64,000 bases of DNA from Plazaster borealis (GCA_021014325.1 CM037462.1:682001-746000), one strand, 5' to 3'; positions 36,285-48,293 are shown, counted from the first letter of the stretch. Notes: generated by a model not told the origin, from the sequence alone. Translations and numbers: made by a program.

Positions 36285-36840
36285 TTTGATCGACATTTTG
36301 CAATCGACAGTTTGTTCGACAGGCCGATAGATTGGATGTTACAATTGAACAATGTGGCAAAATAGATTTGCAAGGTACTGAAATTATTACAAAAATATTA
36401 ATAATGTTAGATAGGCGGGTACACAAAAAACCGATGACCACCTGAATTCGACACATGTAGACATTGGCAAACACGATGATCGACATATTGAGACCACTGA
36501 TACCACATTTTGGTTTTCAGAGAGTAGTTTAATTGCATACCGTGGTAAAAGTGACGAGCAGAGAATGAAAAGCATTGATTCACATGCACTTATGGTCATT
36601 TGCTGATCGACATCCCATGTAAGACGGAACCAGAACCACTTAGGAATGTGTCGGTGAACAATACATGCACGTGATTGTATAGAACAAACTGATCGACACA
36701 GCACATGATATGGGGTTGAAGAACTCCATAGAAATTTGTAAAATTGTAGATCAATACTGGTTTGAGGGACAGAAGAAAAAACACATGGCATTTAAAGCGT
36801 AAATAAATAGGAGTTTATTGATCGACATTTTATCCGACAA
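36285..36840. repeat. Dispersed degenerate repeat around TGATCGACAT
   Basis: TGATCGACA occurs near 36289, 36477, 36605, 36691 and 36819, often followed by further CGAC words. Spacing is irregular (about 86, 128 or 188 bases). The 134-codon minus frame 36387-36791 lies over it and is probably a by-product. Confidence 0.4.
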
Positions 36841-37924
36841 AAGAACAAAATGGTTGACGAGGAAATGCAAAACCACGCGCAATGTGAGGCAGACTTCTCA
36901 TGTCATCAAACAAACAAAAAACTCACAAAATCTCCAGACATACAAACGAACTAACCAAACAGAAAACAAAAACAAGAATACTAAACATGAGCATTGCATC
37001 TCTAAGAAAGAATCAAAGGATCATTACTGTCTGAAAGAAGATAGTTCCATCTCCTCACCAAATGTTCAAGTATACGTAACATCTCCGTCAATAATATTAA
37101 CTTTTTAACCCAAACTACTCTTTAAAAGTACATATTTTTAAAAGTACATGCAACAAGTAATCATAGACAGGAATTACACATAAATGTGCAACTTTTAGCT
37201 TTATCTGGGGACTGTGAGAACATTTGAGATGAGTTGCTAAGACGAAAGCACTTGGAGGCATCGATTCCAACACACAAGACATACCAGACTGAAATAAACG
37301 TGAACTCAATCGCTTTCTAACGAAAGATTTTAATTATAGGAAATCGAGAAGGGCGATTCATTCTAAACGGTAAGCCGGCCCAGAAATGCTAGGATATTTT
37401 CAGACTTGAGAAAGGTTTGAGCCGATGTCATTCAGCATATACTTGATGTCTCAACTTTTTATTCCGGTATTATGTTTCATTCTAAATCCCGTATCAGTTA
37501 CACAGGGCCTCGGTTGGAATAGACCAAGATGCCCGACGCAGGAAGCCACTGCGAGCGACTGGAGGTCACGTCTAGTTAAATCTACACGGTAGATAGAATC
37601 AACTTCAGGTCAGAACCAGTGGCATTTTTAATTAACCATTTTTGCTTTACCGTATAGAGACACAACCATGCAAAGATTTACGGAACAACCAGAGCATGGC
37701 GTTCCCAAGGCGTTTAAATATTAAACAACTCAAGGGAAGGCCATTTTGATTGTCTGGATTATAACTCCACAACCACATCCAACCGTAGCTGCATCTTTTT
37801 ATAGTTAATTAAAGGTAACATATACGTTTGCCAATTATTGAAAAGAGGTGATTATTTTCAATCAGAACGCGGAATAATAACAACTGTTCTTATAAATCGC
37901 CTAACACCTTCAGGAGCAGAATTT

Positions 37925-38400
37925 TAAGCACTCAACAGAGCAAAGAGAAACACGATGATGACTAAATTGAACAGAAATGTTTTGAGAATAGTCTTGAAAT
38001 GTGTGATGGTTGTAGCTTGTTTGACGTGGAGAGAGAGATTGTTGCATAAAATGAGGTCCAGCAAACTGAAGCGTTCACCATATGATTTGGTGGTAACAGT
38101 GGGACTAACAAGGATGTCATTGCTTGCAGAACGGAGGTTTCTTGCAGGTAGTGAGCAGATCTTTCAAGTAAATGGGACCAATTCCATGATGACGTAGATA
38201 ATATTTGAGGAGAATCTTTAAGATAATGCTAGAATGAACCGGAAGCCAGTGTAGTGGTTGCATATAGCTAGAGTAACAGGTTCATGTTTTGTCAAGACGA
38301 GCTGCTGAGTTTTCGGAGATGTTAGCCAGGCAATGGATACATGAGACTATTGCAGTAATCAACTTGACAAATTACAAAACCGTGGATGAGCTTGTCTTCT
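37925..38400 (-). pseudogene. LINE reverse transcriptase C-terminal fragment A
   Basis: In minus-strand orientation the decayed protein shows DKLIHGFVICQVDYCNSLMY, the conserved hYCNSLhxGLP region of CR1/L2/Jockey-clade RT. Further downstream it shows TTKSYGERFSLLD and THFKTILKTFLFN, the usual extreme C-terminus (YGxRxFS...FKxxLKTxLF). Several stops and frameshifts separate the pieces. Its upstream edge abuts the 3' end of fragment B exactly at the AATAATAATA tract. Confidence 0.75.
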
Positions 38401-38835
38401 GTTTTATTAATAATAATACAAGACATTTACATAGCGCATAATGAAGGAGCCTCTCCGCGCAACACAAAACATAAAACAATAAATACGAAGCGGTTTGTTT
38501 ATACAAAGGATGAAGATTCAAGCATGGAGGTAGAATTAGAAACAAGTTGGTCTTTAAGAGTCCCTTGGAAATAAGAACAGAGTAAGCTTGGTGAATATGA
38601 ACTGGTAAATCATTCCATAATGAAGGTGCAATGAATTTGAAGGCTCTTTGACCATATAATTTTGTAGTAACTGCACATTGCGCCAGTAAAGAATTGGATA
38701 GCAGAACGAAGAGCGCGAACATGAATATATTCATGCCGAAGATCAGATTAGTCTGGAGATAGTCCATGAAGAACTTTGAAAATGAGGAGATTTAACTTGT
38801 TCACGATACGCATTCAAAAAAACCGTTATCTGCAC
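38401..38835 (-). pseudogene. LINE C-terminal fragment B with 3' UTR tail
   Basis: The minus strand encodes LLIFKVLHGLSPD, an in-frame stop, then ALRSA. After a frameshift follows KLYGQRAFKFIAPSLWNDLP with LLKTNLF, the standard CR1/L2-like C-terminus. The 3' UTR ends TGCGCTATGTAAATGTC and a TATTATTATTAATAA tract, the typical 3' tail of this LINE group. It belongs to the same broad clade as fragment A but is a separate copy, because its C-terminus precedes A's more N-terminal region. Confidence 0.8.
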
Positions 38836-40496
38836 TTGGTGATGTAACCAACTGCCATATGATCACATCAAACAAAAACAAATAACCGAAACGAAACCAA
38901 GGTAAAACAAAGGCAAACACGAGAACCAAATTTTAACCAAGTCAGGCAAACAAAAACACCATGGCGATTGAAACAGATCAAACAAACAAAAACTTACCCT
39001 AAAGCTATTTTTAAACAGACAAACGGAAAGTATACACAAAACAAATATGAAAATTATACCCTCAAAAAACAAAAATGCAAAAAAACAATAAACTGAAAGT
39101 AAATGCAACACTGTTGCAACAGTAGAGTCTTCAACCGGAATAACACAAGGGAAAGAGAAAACAAACAGACAGACACGCCGATAGACACGAAAATAAACCA
39201 ACAATCCGACTACAATTCCACAGCGAACCCCTTATGAGCACCCAGCGCTATCTCAATACAATGGCTTCAAATCCCAACGCATTCTCTTGAATCCCACCGA
39301 AGTATCAGTGATAGGTACATAAGAAGGCAGCAAGTTGGGGGGGGGGTAGGGGGTGGGGTGGATCAACCTTTGAATAGGATATCAGTGCCACGCAGGGGTG
39401 CTGATGATCGGAAGCCATTTCACCCACCACTACTCTTCCATCGTTATATTGTTTGCATATAATACGTCTCCCCCTCCTACCCTGCAGGCCGGGATTAGGT
39501 TTGTTTGGACAGTACGTTGAAGTATTATTACATATCTTCAGGCTACATCACGATACAAGATTTCATCCTAGGAGGACGGGCGATATGTCTCAAGGATTGA
39601 ATGTAGAGTGAGTGAAATAGACAAGGCTGGACACTGAGATGGAGGGGGGATGGCTCTTGCGAACTTCTGATTGGTTTTCAAGTTTTTAGGAGGAGGGGTT
39701 GGATGTTGCATCTTATTGCCAGTAGAACGACAGCGTGGAAGCTTCATCTTCTTTTGAAAAGGGCATCTTGTGTACTCCTATTCTAGGACGCGGTATCGCG
39801 TGATCAAGTCTCAATCAGAATGTGGTACTGAGTTTATGATGAGTAAAATACGCTAATTTTGAAGAAAACAACTCCGTGAAAAACACACTCCCAGGAGAAA
39901 TTTAAAAACTACAAGGGTTAAAAACAAATTAGCACTATCAGAGCAAAAACACATCTGTACAAGGTTAAAACACAGCATCGAGGTAAAATTTACACGAACG
40001 TGTTGTTACAAAATAATCTGCACAAGGTAAAAAAAACAAATTGGTTGTATCGTAGCATCAAGGTAGAATTTACACGAACATATTGTTACATTTAATGGGT
40101 CCATGTCTTGGTCCTGCTTAGCTTGACGGCGCTTACGGCAGCTGTCAGCAGAAACATGCGCGCAAGCGTGCTACATATTGTGTGCAAAAACCCTGACAAA
40201 ACTGCATTTCGTTATTACAAAACACGACCACCAAAACTTGACGAAATTTTAACAGTTTTGTGTTTGTGTGTTAATTGAAAACTATGAGGATGTGTTAATG
40301 AGTTTACTTAAAATGTTGTCGTTTGTGTTTCTAACCTGTTGTGGTAACCAGGCCCTCCCCCCCCCCCATTTGCCTCCTTTTTCATTGTTCATTCCTTTAT
40401 CTTGTTCTGACTGTACCTTCTGCCTCTTTTCTTTCTACTTGACTGCTTCAATTACACTAGTATATACTTGTATGTGTGTTGTGTTGTCATTTTAGC
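38836..40496. other. Non-coding stretch with A-rich and G-rich patches
   Basis: The 38860-39210 segment is rich in CAAACAAAAAC words, which produce a hydrophobic 113-codon minus frame. A G-rich tract lies at 39338-39362 and a C10 run near 40353. No gene supported. Confidence 0.45.
39338..39362 (+). other. G-rich tract, G4-capable
   Basis: G10 TA G5 T G4 T GG: at least four G-runs of three or more with loops of two bases or fewer. Confidence 0.65.
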
Positions 40497-40534
40497 CTTT
40501 GAGAAAGACTCTGCTGGGGTCGATACGTCAGACC
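40497..40534 (+). ncRNA. Penelope-terminus / degenerate hammerhead-like motif
   Basis: TTTGAGAAAGACTCTGCTGG followed by GGTCGATACGTCAG. The layout matches the short hammerhead-like motif in Penelope-like element terminal repeats: a core like CUGAnGA, a short stem (GACT/GGTC, one wobble) with loop, then GAAACGUC. Here the invariant positions are altered (UUGAGAA for CUGAnGA, GAUA for GAAA), so self-cleavage is unlikely. It is called from recalled family features only. Confidence 0.35.
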
Positions 40535-41975
40535 ATTAAACAATTTTTTTGCAAGATAAGTCATAAATAAAAACACATTATTGTCTTTTCTTTCTGAAAC
40601 CATTGCAGCCATATCAGTGTCATCTTCAGAGATGTAGTATTGTTTCAGAATAATCGAGTTACCGGGGCTGATACTAGCACAGGAAACTTGTCCAAACCTC
40701 TCCTGGTGTTTCATCATTAAATTCGTACGTTACACCTACCAACAAGAAGGGCCATTACCAACATAATGAATGGACTTTGTATTTGAAATATGAGACACGG
40801 TATCTTGACGTTTTTGTTGTCTCTGTTCGAAACGTATGCTCTAAAAAGACGCCATTTTGCAGACTCTAAAACTTGAACTGGCCAATGTAGCATCTCCGGA
40901 ACAGTGCAGGAAATCACTGATGTATCAAATTTTGCATTAGCCTAATACATTGTTTCCCACAACGACACAATGGAAATAAAAAGGACATACTCGACCTAAA
41001 AGACAAAAGCTGCAGGTTGGAACTGCAGCAATGATTACAGCGATCGGATTTAATCCCAGACCTGCGTATTGACAAGGAGGGTCCAGTTTCCTTTGGTCAC
41101 GTGGTTGCTCGACGCCATTTTTGGTCCAAATGTAGCACGACCCAATGTGCAGTCTAGTCTGGCACCCTGCGTGCACACAAGCGGTTTTTTTTATTATACC
41201 GAAAATGGCTTCTTATCGCAAGTTGTCGCAACTCTCTACAGTCTCAACACGCAGCTCTGATTTATCCTTCACCTTATAACAACAGTGATAGCTTCTATGC
41301 ATGTAATCAAACCGGTTGACTGAATCTACTTCCTCCATGGTGCCTGGATAGCGTTTCGAGCTCTACTGTATGACCTACTTTTGCACAATGCTCAAACGCC
41401 ATGCTTAATTTCACACCAGACACCTCCAAAATGCTCTACAAAACCCGCTGAAGGGAAAAGGATTATGACACCGCCCCCCCCTCTGCTATTGTGTCATTTT
41501 TGCAGTAAAGAAATCATAATGATTAGTTCTGTTGTGTCTGATTAATGCAACAAGTGGTGCGAGGAATACATGCTACAAAGCGGTACATTACAATGGATGC
41601 CTTCACAATGGATCTCTCTTTAGATAAGCAATCAAGCAATCAATGAATCCACTACTCAAATGTAACGTATTTTAATTTATTTTCTTTAATAATCGGTTGC
41701 CTGACAAAACATAGCCATAAATAGTCATTTACTAACAACTACATGACTATTAAAAAAATAGGTTTATTAGTTTTAACCTGGAAAAGCGTAGCGTCTAGTC
41801 ACAAACAAAGTATAATTTTAGTTTTAACTTTAATAGCAAAACGTAGGTTTATTAGCTGGTAACCGGTTACCGCTTATTGAATTGCAAACAATCTACTCTG
41901 TAAGGTTAGCAAGGACACCATGTAAACATGTCTGGAGTTGTAGAGGTTCTGAAAGGGAACCGATGGTTGTCATAA
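40535..41975. other. Between the two Penelope-like motifs; no element body recognised
   Basis: A protein-like minus frame occupies roughly 40600-40717 (starts MMKHQERFGQVS, contains SEDDTDMAAMVSE). It continues into the hammerhead-like motif, so it may be repeat-derived. A GCTGCAG-GTTGGAA-CTGCAGC hairpin lies near 41010. No reverse transcriptase or GIY-YIG motif was found. Confidence 0.3.
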
Positions 41976-42016
41976 CTCGACGTTTCAATCAGTATGTTTT
42001 AATCGTCTTCAAGAGA
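41976..42016 (-). ncRNA. Penelope-terminus / hammerhead-like motif, opposite strand
   Basis: Minus-strand CTTGAAGACGATTAAAACAT followed by ACTGATTGAAACGTCGAG. It has a CUGAAGA-like core (here UUGAAGA), a four-pair stem (CGAT/ATTG) and an intact GAAACGUC block. It is closer to the consensus than the copy at 40497 and oriented oppositely. Confidence 0.4.
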
Positions 42017-43393
42017 AATCATTCTTCGTTGTATTTTTTGTTTCTGTACTCAGCGAATGTCTACATAGTAAGGCCCACCATACTCAACTAATTTCACATT
42101 TGAACAACCAGACACTACAGTTTTCCCATCGGTGGCAGTAGAAGTAAAACGTCTACAGGGCTGTAGACATTTGAATCGCTGCACAATGCATTAATTAAAT
42201 GCAAACCGCATTGTTGCAGTTTTACAACCATTGTCGTGGTTGTATTTCGACGATTAAAAAATTCTACTTCTTGAATGCAATAACTCCACAGAAAATGATT
42301 AAATGTTTTGCTGTGTGTTTAGAAGGAAACATAATTAGGGGAGCACAACCTATTACAGCATTCCCCCAAACGGAAGCAAAATACCTTAGGATGATGTCGT
42401 TGCCCCAAGTATAGAAATTTGAGATATCCGTTTGAGTGATATCTGTACATTTTCCATGCAGATTGTAACAGCACAACCCTATAAAAAAAAGGAAACAACT
42501 TCGTTTTTGCCTCAATGTGTGTTCTACACACGCGTCAGTCGGCTGCCGTAGTAGCTGTACGCTTGAGGTGGTGTACTGGCCACACCAATCAGGACTATCA
42601 CATCATTCACTATTGGCATATGGGTACCAATGTAAAATGAGTCGACTAAATTGAATTTAATGTTCGTATGTAATATTGCCGTGTAGTTGATGTCAACCGG
42701 AATCACCGAAGGCTGGTAATACGATTATTGATTCGCAAGTGCCACAGAACAGAACCACGTGTATTTTTTGTTGAATTTTTTATGGAATTTTTTTTTGAGA
42801 AATATGTTCGTACGGCGGTTAAATTGCGGTGGTTTAATTAACGAAGGCTGTTGGGCATTTTGAATAACGCACGTAGCGTCTGATTTCGTGACGAGGTGCA
42901 TTGGAACTGGAGAAGTAAACAAAGGAAAAAAATGAAGAACAAGAACAAAAAAAACCCACACTAAATGATCATATGATAATAAATCTGCTTATACTGGCTT
43001 TTCAAGAACACTTTTGAACTTCCTTACAAAGAACACTCAATAAAATAGATTACAAAGACAAGCGTGAGAATACATTCCGATTTTTCTTAAATAAAATTAA
43101 AAAAGCTTTGTTATTATTAATTTTATTTATTTAGTATTTGTTTATATTTTTATTTATTGATGTATTTATTTATTTATTGTTATTTCATTTGTTACTATTA
43201 TTACTATTACTGTTGTATTATTTATTATTATTATTTATGTTTGTCTGGGGATGGAGGTTTTTTAGGGTGTGGGCAGGATTACATGGTTACCCATTTAACC
43301 CTCGAACGGTTTACGTCTTAAGTTACCCATGTGGGAGAGTATAAGTCTAGAAACATAATGCACGGTATTTCAGTTCAATTTAAACACAGGTGC
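42017..43393. other. Non-coding stretch, TTATTA-rich patch
   Basis: A TATTTATT/TATTATTA-rich tract covers about 43100-43230. No gene, RNA or element boundaries recognised. Confidence 0.45.
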
Positions 43394-43769
43394 TTAAAGG
43401 CATCGTACACGTTTGGTAATTGTCAAAGACCAGTGTTCTCATTTGGTTTATCCCAACATATGCATAAAATAACAAGCCTGTGAAAATTTGGGCTCAATTG
43501 GTCATCGAAGTTTCAAGAAAATGATGAAAGAAAAAACACCCTCGTTGTACAAGTTTGTGTGCTTTCAGATATAGGAATAAAAACTTCTTGCAAGAAGTTT
43601 TTATTATTTTAGTGAGAAATTACCTCTTTCTCGAAAACTACGTTACTTCAGAGGGAGTCGTTTCTCACAATGTTTTAAACCATCAACAGCTCTCTGTTGC
43701 TTGTTACCAAGTCAGTTTTTATGCTAATATATATTTTGAGTAATTACCAAATGTGTACAGTGCCTTTAA
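43394..43769 (+). mobile_element. TTAA-bounded foldback MITE, family B copy 2
   Basis: TTAAAGGCATCGTACACGTT to GTGTACAGTGCCTTTAA, 376 bp, near-identical along its length to the 18527 copy, including the AAACTTCTTGCAAGAAGTTT palindrome. High similarity and equal length suggest recent spread. Confidence 0.95.
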
Positions 43770-44106
43770 TCATCATAGCCATTGGGGCCTCCTGAGGTTG
43801 ATACCATTATGTTTTTGCCATCCGCAGTTCAATTTATCCTGATTTCCCCGAAGTCCAAGCATGAGTTGCTTTTCTATAATTTAATATTTTTTAAAAGTCG
43901 AGTTTGTATGAGATTAACAATTATCTCGCAATAAGTCTTTCGTAATAAATGGTAATTTGAACGAAACAGTTGCTATGGCATTTACTGACTTTGAGTTTAG
44001 GGACTCGAAACACTATGTGGACTTACACACGCCTGCCCACACAGTTTTGTACAGTGTTGAAGAATTTGTTTTTTCTTTAGTGTACAGAGCAAAGGAATGT
44101 CCAAAG

Positions 44107-44413
44107 AGTGTATTTAACACCCAGTGTATGTACTAACACAGAGTGTATAACACAGAGTGTATACAACACAGAGTGTTTGTAACACAGAGTGTATGTAACA
44201 CAGAGTGTTTGTAACACAGAGTGTATGTAGCACAGAGTGTATGTAACACAGAGTGTATGCAACACAGAGTGTATGCAACACAGAGTGTATTTAACACAGA
44301 TTGTATGTAACACATAGTGTAGGTATCACAGAGTGTATGTAACACAGAGTGTATGTAACACAGAGTGTATGTAACACAGAGTGTATGTAACACAGAGTGT
44401 ATGTAACACAGAG
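44107..44413. repeat. 16-bp minisatellite (GTGTATGTAACACAGA), about 19 copies
   Basis: Near-perfect GTAACACAGAGTGTAT units with a few shortened or variant copies. The period is not a multiple of three, yet stops are absent in several minus frames, giving the spurious 78- and 86-codon repeats of VLHTLCVTYT. Confidence 0.95.
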
Positions 44414-46319
44414 CTGTTATGTGCTATTGGACATGTGCATGGACGTCCTCATTAAATGGCCTAGGTCCACATTGGGTTTTTAATGCCTTTCCATTACATC
44501 TGGCAAAAAGGTTTTTGCTCTAAGGAAGGGACAATCGAAACCGAATTAGGATATTTCAACAATCCTATGACATTCTTCAAAGCTTGAAAATCAGATGTCT
44601 ATCGTAATCTTACGAAAATAAACAACTGGAAGCATGAATAGCTTTCTTTATGCTGCATGTAATGCATGACAGCTACCGTCATCAATCACGACGCCGGTTG
44701 ATAACGAGCACGCGATTCTTCATTCCGATCAAGGGCCTGTCCCACTGCCACTGGTGAAAGGGCAACTTTATTTGTGTTTATAAGAAGTGACTCCACCATT
44801 GCCAGTACTTAAGATGAACGGGTAGGTTCACGCCTCATTGCCTTACCTCATGCCAAAATATGTGAGGGTTGTCTGAAAACACCGAACTCTATTACGGAAC
44901 TGTCCGCAGAACCTCGACCTGCATGTTCGAACTCAATCTACCGTCAATGTTATCTAGATCCAGTCTGGACGTCTTTCAGAATAAGGTTAACTCTGGTGTT
45001 CTTCCGAATTTTCAAAGTGGGAATCATTGTGCGCAAAGTTTGACGGCATGCTCGCAGTAAATGCCGTGGATGGTGGTACCCAACCATTTTAGAATAACCA
45101 TGGAATGAGTATAATCCGTGCATGAAGGCCTAAAGGTAAGTAGGAATTAATTATGGTTGAGCCTTAAACCATAAACAAGGCGTGAGTTGGGGTTTGTCGT
45201 AGCTTGGATTTAGAAAGTAATCTTGTCAAATTAATAACATAGCTTCGTTTCTGGTTAATGTTCTTAGTTGCGCAAAACAATTTTTTATTGAGTTTGGAAA
45301 ATATCACGATATGCCTTTTAAACTATATATTTTTCTGTAAAATTAATTATTAATTATTTGTTGTCATTAAAACTGAAAGAAAACAGACAAAGACTTTAAT
45401 GCATATCCGGTACTTGATAAATCATCTTCGATATGAATCAGCGAGTCTGCCAATCCGACACACCCGTTTGTATTTGACCATTGTTTACGATCAGTTAAAT
45501 TAAAACAGCAATTCTATAGAACAATGGCAGGAGAAACGCCAAGGTCAACACGATTTTGGTTGGTTACTTTGTGGTTAACCATATCAAACGCTTTGGTAAA
45601 ATATTATATTTTTTTACCTCTGACCAACACCCGTGCCCAACCATTGGGTTTAAACCTACCCACTGTCCTGCTTGGCACGATAGACGAAGGCACAACAACT
45701 TAACTGTTTCCAACTTCACCACCAAAGCAATCAAACCAAGAAATGATTTTCACTGTTCCCCAAGGCCGATGTCTGTCCCCGGAGGTACGCAAGAAGAATA
45801 AGTGAACTCAATCTAGAGTAACGCTCAGAAATCAAAATTGGCCTCTAAAAAAAAAGATAAAAAAAAAAGACCGAGGGAGTCAGATTATCTTCCTCAATGA
45901 TTTATGAAATCTTTGCCGCGAAAAATTCTGACCGGAACATTGACCTTGGTGTCGTAAATTGTTGCCAATGGCATCGTCAGTCAACGCGCCTATCTACGGG
46001 GTATGGGTGGCTGTGTGGTATGGTCACCGTCGAGTCTATTCCATGCAGTCGACGTAACCTGAGATTTATAACGTTAGTAAAATGAAAGATTAATGCAGGT
46101 TTGGTTACGCTAATCGTAAATAGGGTCAAGTTTACTCACTGTAACATACGGTAAATTAAATATGTACTTTTATTTTAGTATCGCCCCTTCCGTAAATATG
46201 GTTACACCCCTATTTTTCGAGATCCCAAGTGTGTTAACCTTAAATCTAACCCTAGCGTGTAATCATTAGGTTGTTTTTTCGGAAGACAGGGTTGTCGGAA
46301 TATAGAGCAGTCACCATAA
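44414..46319. other. Mostly non-coding; a few short protein-like frames
   Basis: Plus frames at 44869-45060 and 45556-45801 have mixed composition, and the latter ends near a GGAG|GTACGC donor-like site. No acceptor or family motif supports either. An A-rich run lies at 45848-45868. Confidence 0.3.
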
Positions 46320-46425
46320 ATATGTGAGAATCACTCGTATTTCCGATGCCTGAGGGCGAAAAATCCACTGGACTCGGGTAAGATTCGAACCCAAGACCCC
46401 GCGTTCCACTAGTCCGGCAATGTAA
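46320..46425 (-). mobile_element. tRNA-derived SINE head, reverse orientation
   Basis: On the minus strand, CCGGACTAGTGGAACGCGG is followed by the B box CTTGGGTTCGAATCTTACCC. It resembles a SINE head. The body and tail are not resolved. Confidence 0.5.
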
Positions 46426-47108
46426 ATCTCATGATTTTTAAAGAGATGTCCGGTAACACCATGTACATAATAAGTGATTATGAAATGAAACGATATTTTT
46501 AAAGTCTAAATCAGATCTCGTTATCTGTACTTTTAAAACACTATTCACAGCAAAGAGTCAGTCAAATAGGCTGTGAAAGACACCCGTCTGCAAGACAATT
46601 TGAGGCTGAAAAGGACTGTTCTAATAGCTAGAACTTCACCTTCTGCTTGAAATTTAGGGAATATTATTTGACATTGACTTCCGCAGTTCAACATCCTTGT
46701 TTCCAAGGCGTTTCTAATTTCACGGGGCTATGTGTTCGCCGGGTGCTGTAAAATGTTTACTCGGTGCAATAAGATACTGAATAATCCTTAAGTGCAGTCA
46801 CCGTGCAATTTGTAAATTGGTATTTAAAAGACGATCCATTCTGTCGGAGGGGGGGGGGGTACCTTCTGTAGGCTCCAATGAATTAAACAATCCATGGGAA
46901 GAATCAATTTGTGAGCTGTGTTGATCCGGCTGTGGGGTTCATCTACAGGTCAATGTCAACAGCCCGGGAGCATTGACCGTGAAATGACGCGGGCTCCCAC
47001 GGGAGTCTATAGGGAAAGTATGGTGCTTCGGTCGGGCTTGTTTCAAGAGGATTAGGGTCTCGGGGCGTCGTGGGGTCGAAGGATAGGGGCCCAGTTTAGT
47101 TATGTGAA

Positions 47109-47317
47109 CACTAGACTTGTGGACAAGTCGTTAACATGTTTGTGGCTCTCTCGCAACGGTCTCGCGAGACCGCTGCTCCGCGCGAGACTACTGCTCTCGC
47201 GTCTACGGTCACGCTGTTGGAGCGTCGTGAGAGCGGTAGTCTTGCGAGATCGTTGCGAGAAAGCCGTTTCGCTATTGACACGACAGACATTTTAACGACT
47301 TGTCCGCAAGTCTAGTG
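47109..47317. mobile_element. 209-bp GC-rich foldback element
   Basis: Begins CACTAGACTTGTGGACAAGT and ends with its inverse (ACTTGTCCGCAAGTCTAGTG). The arms continue inward with CTCTCGCAACG / CGTTGCGAGA and GTCTCGCGAGACC-type blocks. The interior is CpG-rich, unlike the AT-rich surroundings, and contains the palindrome TCTCGCGAGA at 47160-47169. It has no coding capacity. The 63-codon frame at 47104-47295 lies entirely within it. Confidence 0.85.
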
Positions 47318-48066
47318 AAGACGGGTTATTCAACGATGAAAGACAGGAGTTTAAGTTCATGAAGCATGCTTCAGATTCGTTACGTGATTGTGGGCGGGGT
47401 GAGAGGTTTGGTAGCTGAGGGCGCTGTTGGGACTACAATAATGTGCAATAAGAGATGGTTATTGATCTTTTGTCTGAATTGATTGTCATGCAAATAAGTC
47501 CGTTATACCGTAACAAGTTATTAACAGTAGCTGCCTGTAATAAGGTAACCACACCCGCATACGAAACGGGTCAATGTGTCGCTGTATTCTTGCATCGATT
47601 GACGTCTCCGTTTTTGAATGACAAGTCTTGATGCGCCCCCTGGGCATTATGTTTTTCCATTTTTACGATTGCATTGTAATTCGGTTGAACAGCTGTACTT
47701 TCTTGTTTCATTAGCTGCAAACCGATTAAAATCAATAGGAATATGTTGCACTTTCAGGATAAAAGGGAAAACAGGTATAATTCAAGAAAACATCATTAGG
47801 TTGGACTGAGTAATTAACTTTTCAAATCATTACTTAATTCCAGTGCTTAAGAAACGTGTGAAGTTAGCAGAACTTTCCACCACCTCAGAGAAGGGCCTTC
47901 ACCTTTGAAAGAACTTGACGGTCAGATCAAAGTAAATACAAAACGTTCTATAGACATCACTGATGAGTGTTGTACTTTTTGTGTGTAAATTCTGTCGGGA
48001 TGCAAGTGTCTTCTGTTTTGGAGAGTGCTTTTCGTTTTTTGAAACGCGCTTCTGTATTCTGAACAG

Positions 48067-48256
48067 GTCTGTTTTATTAGACACCGAAGACCGAAGTCTT
48101 AAATTAAGATGTATTGACGAATGTCAGTTTAAGGCAATGACTCTTGAATCAATGGTCTGGAATGAACTTTACCTGAAAGGACGAGTAGTGCACTTTCTTT
48201 CTACCCACAGAATACACAACGAGTTTCTTATAAAATTACCCAAAGAAAAAGATTAA
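48067..48256 (+). CDS. Candidate 3'-terminal coding exon, unknown protein
   Basis: A pyrimidine-containing CTGTATTCTGAACAG acceptor (AG at 48065-48066) is followed by about 63 codons of convincingly protein-like sequence. It begins SVLLDTEDRSLKLRCIDE, contains MVWNELYLKGRVVHF, and ends LIKLPKEKD with TAA. It is followed 31 bases later by AATAAA (48288-48293) and a GT/T-rich downstream stretch, the expected arrangement of a terminal exon. The frame stays open upstream of the acceptor to 47963, but the composition there becomes Phe/Cys-rich. I recognise no family and could not place earlier exons. The frame at 47618-47809 is a possible but unsupported neighbour. Confidence 0.4.
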
Positions 48257-48287
48257 CATTAGCTGTGTAAACAGAAAGTAAAATTTG

Positions 48288-48293
48288 AATAAA
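48288..48293 (+). promoter_or_regulatory. AATAAA poly(A) signal
   Basis: Canonical hexamer 31 bases after the TAA of the candidate terminal exon, followed by CGTGCGTCTGTCCTTTG, a plausible GT-rich downstream element. Confidence 0.45.

Noticed and set aside
36387..36791. 134-codon minus-strand frame
   Set aside because: Overlies the degenerate TGATCGACA repeats, whose reverse complement supplies recurring VDQ/VDH-like words. No family resemblance.
38863..39204. Hydrophobic 113-codon minus frame resembling a membrane protein
   Set aside because: Produced by CAAACAAAAAC-rich plus-strand sequence. Low complexity, not a credible transporter.
44077..44393. Cys-rich repeat protein frames
   Set aside because: Entirely the 16-bp minisatellite read in different frames.
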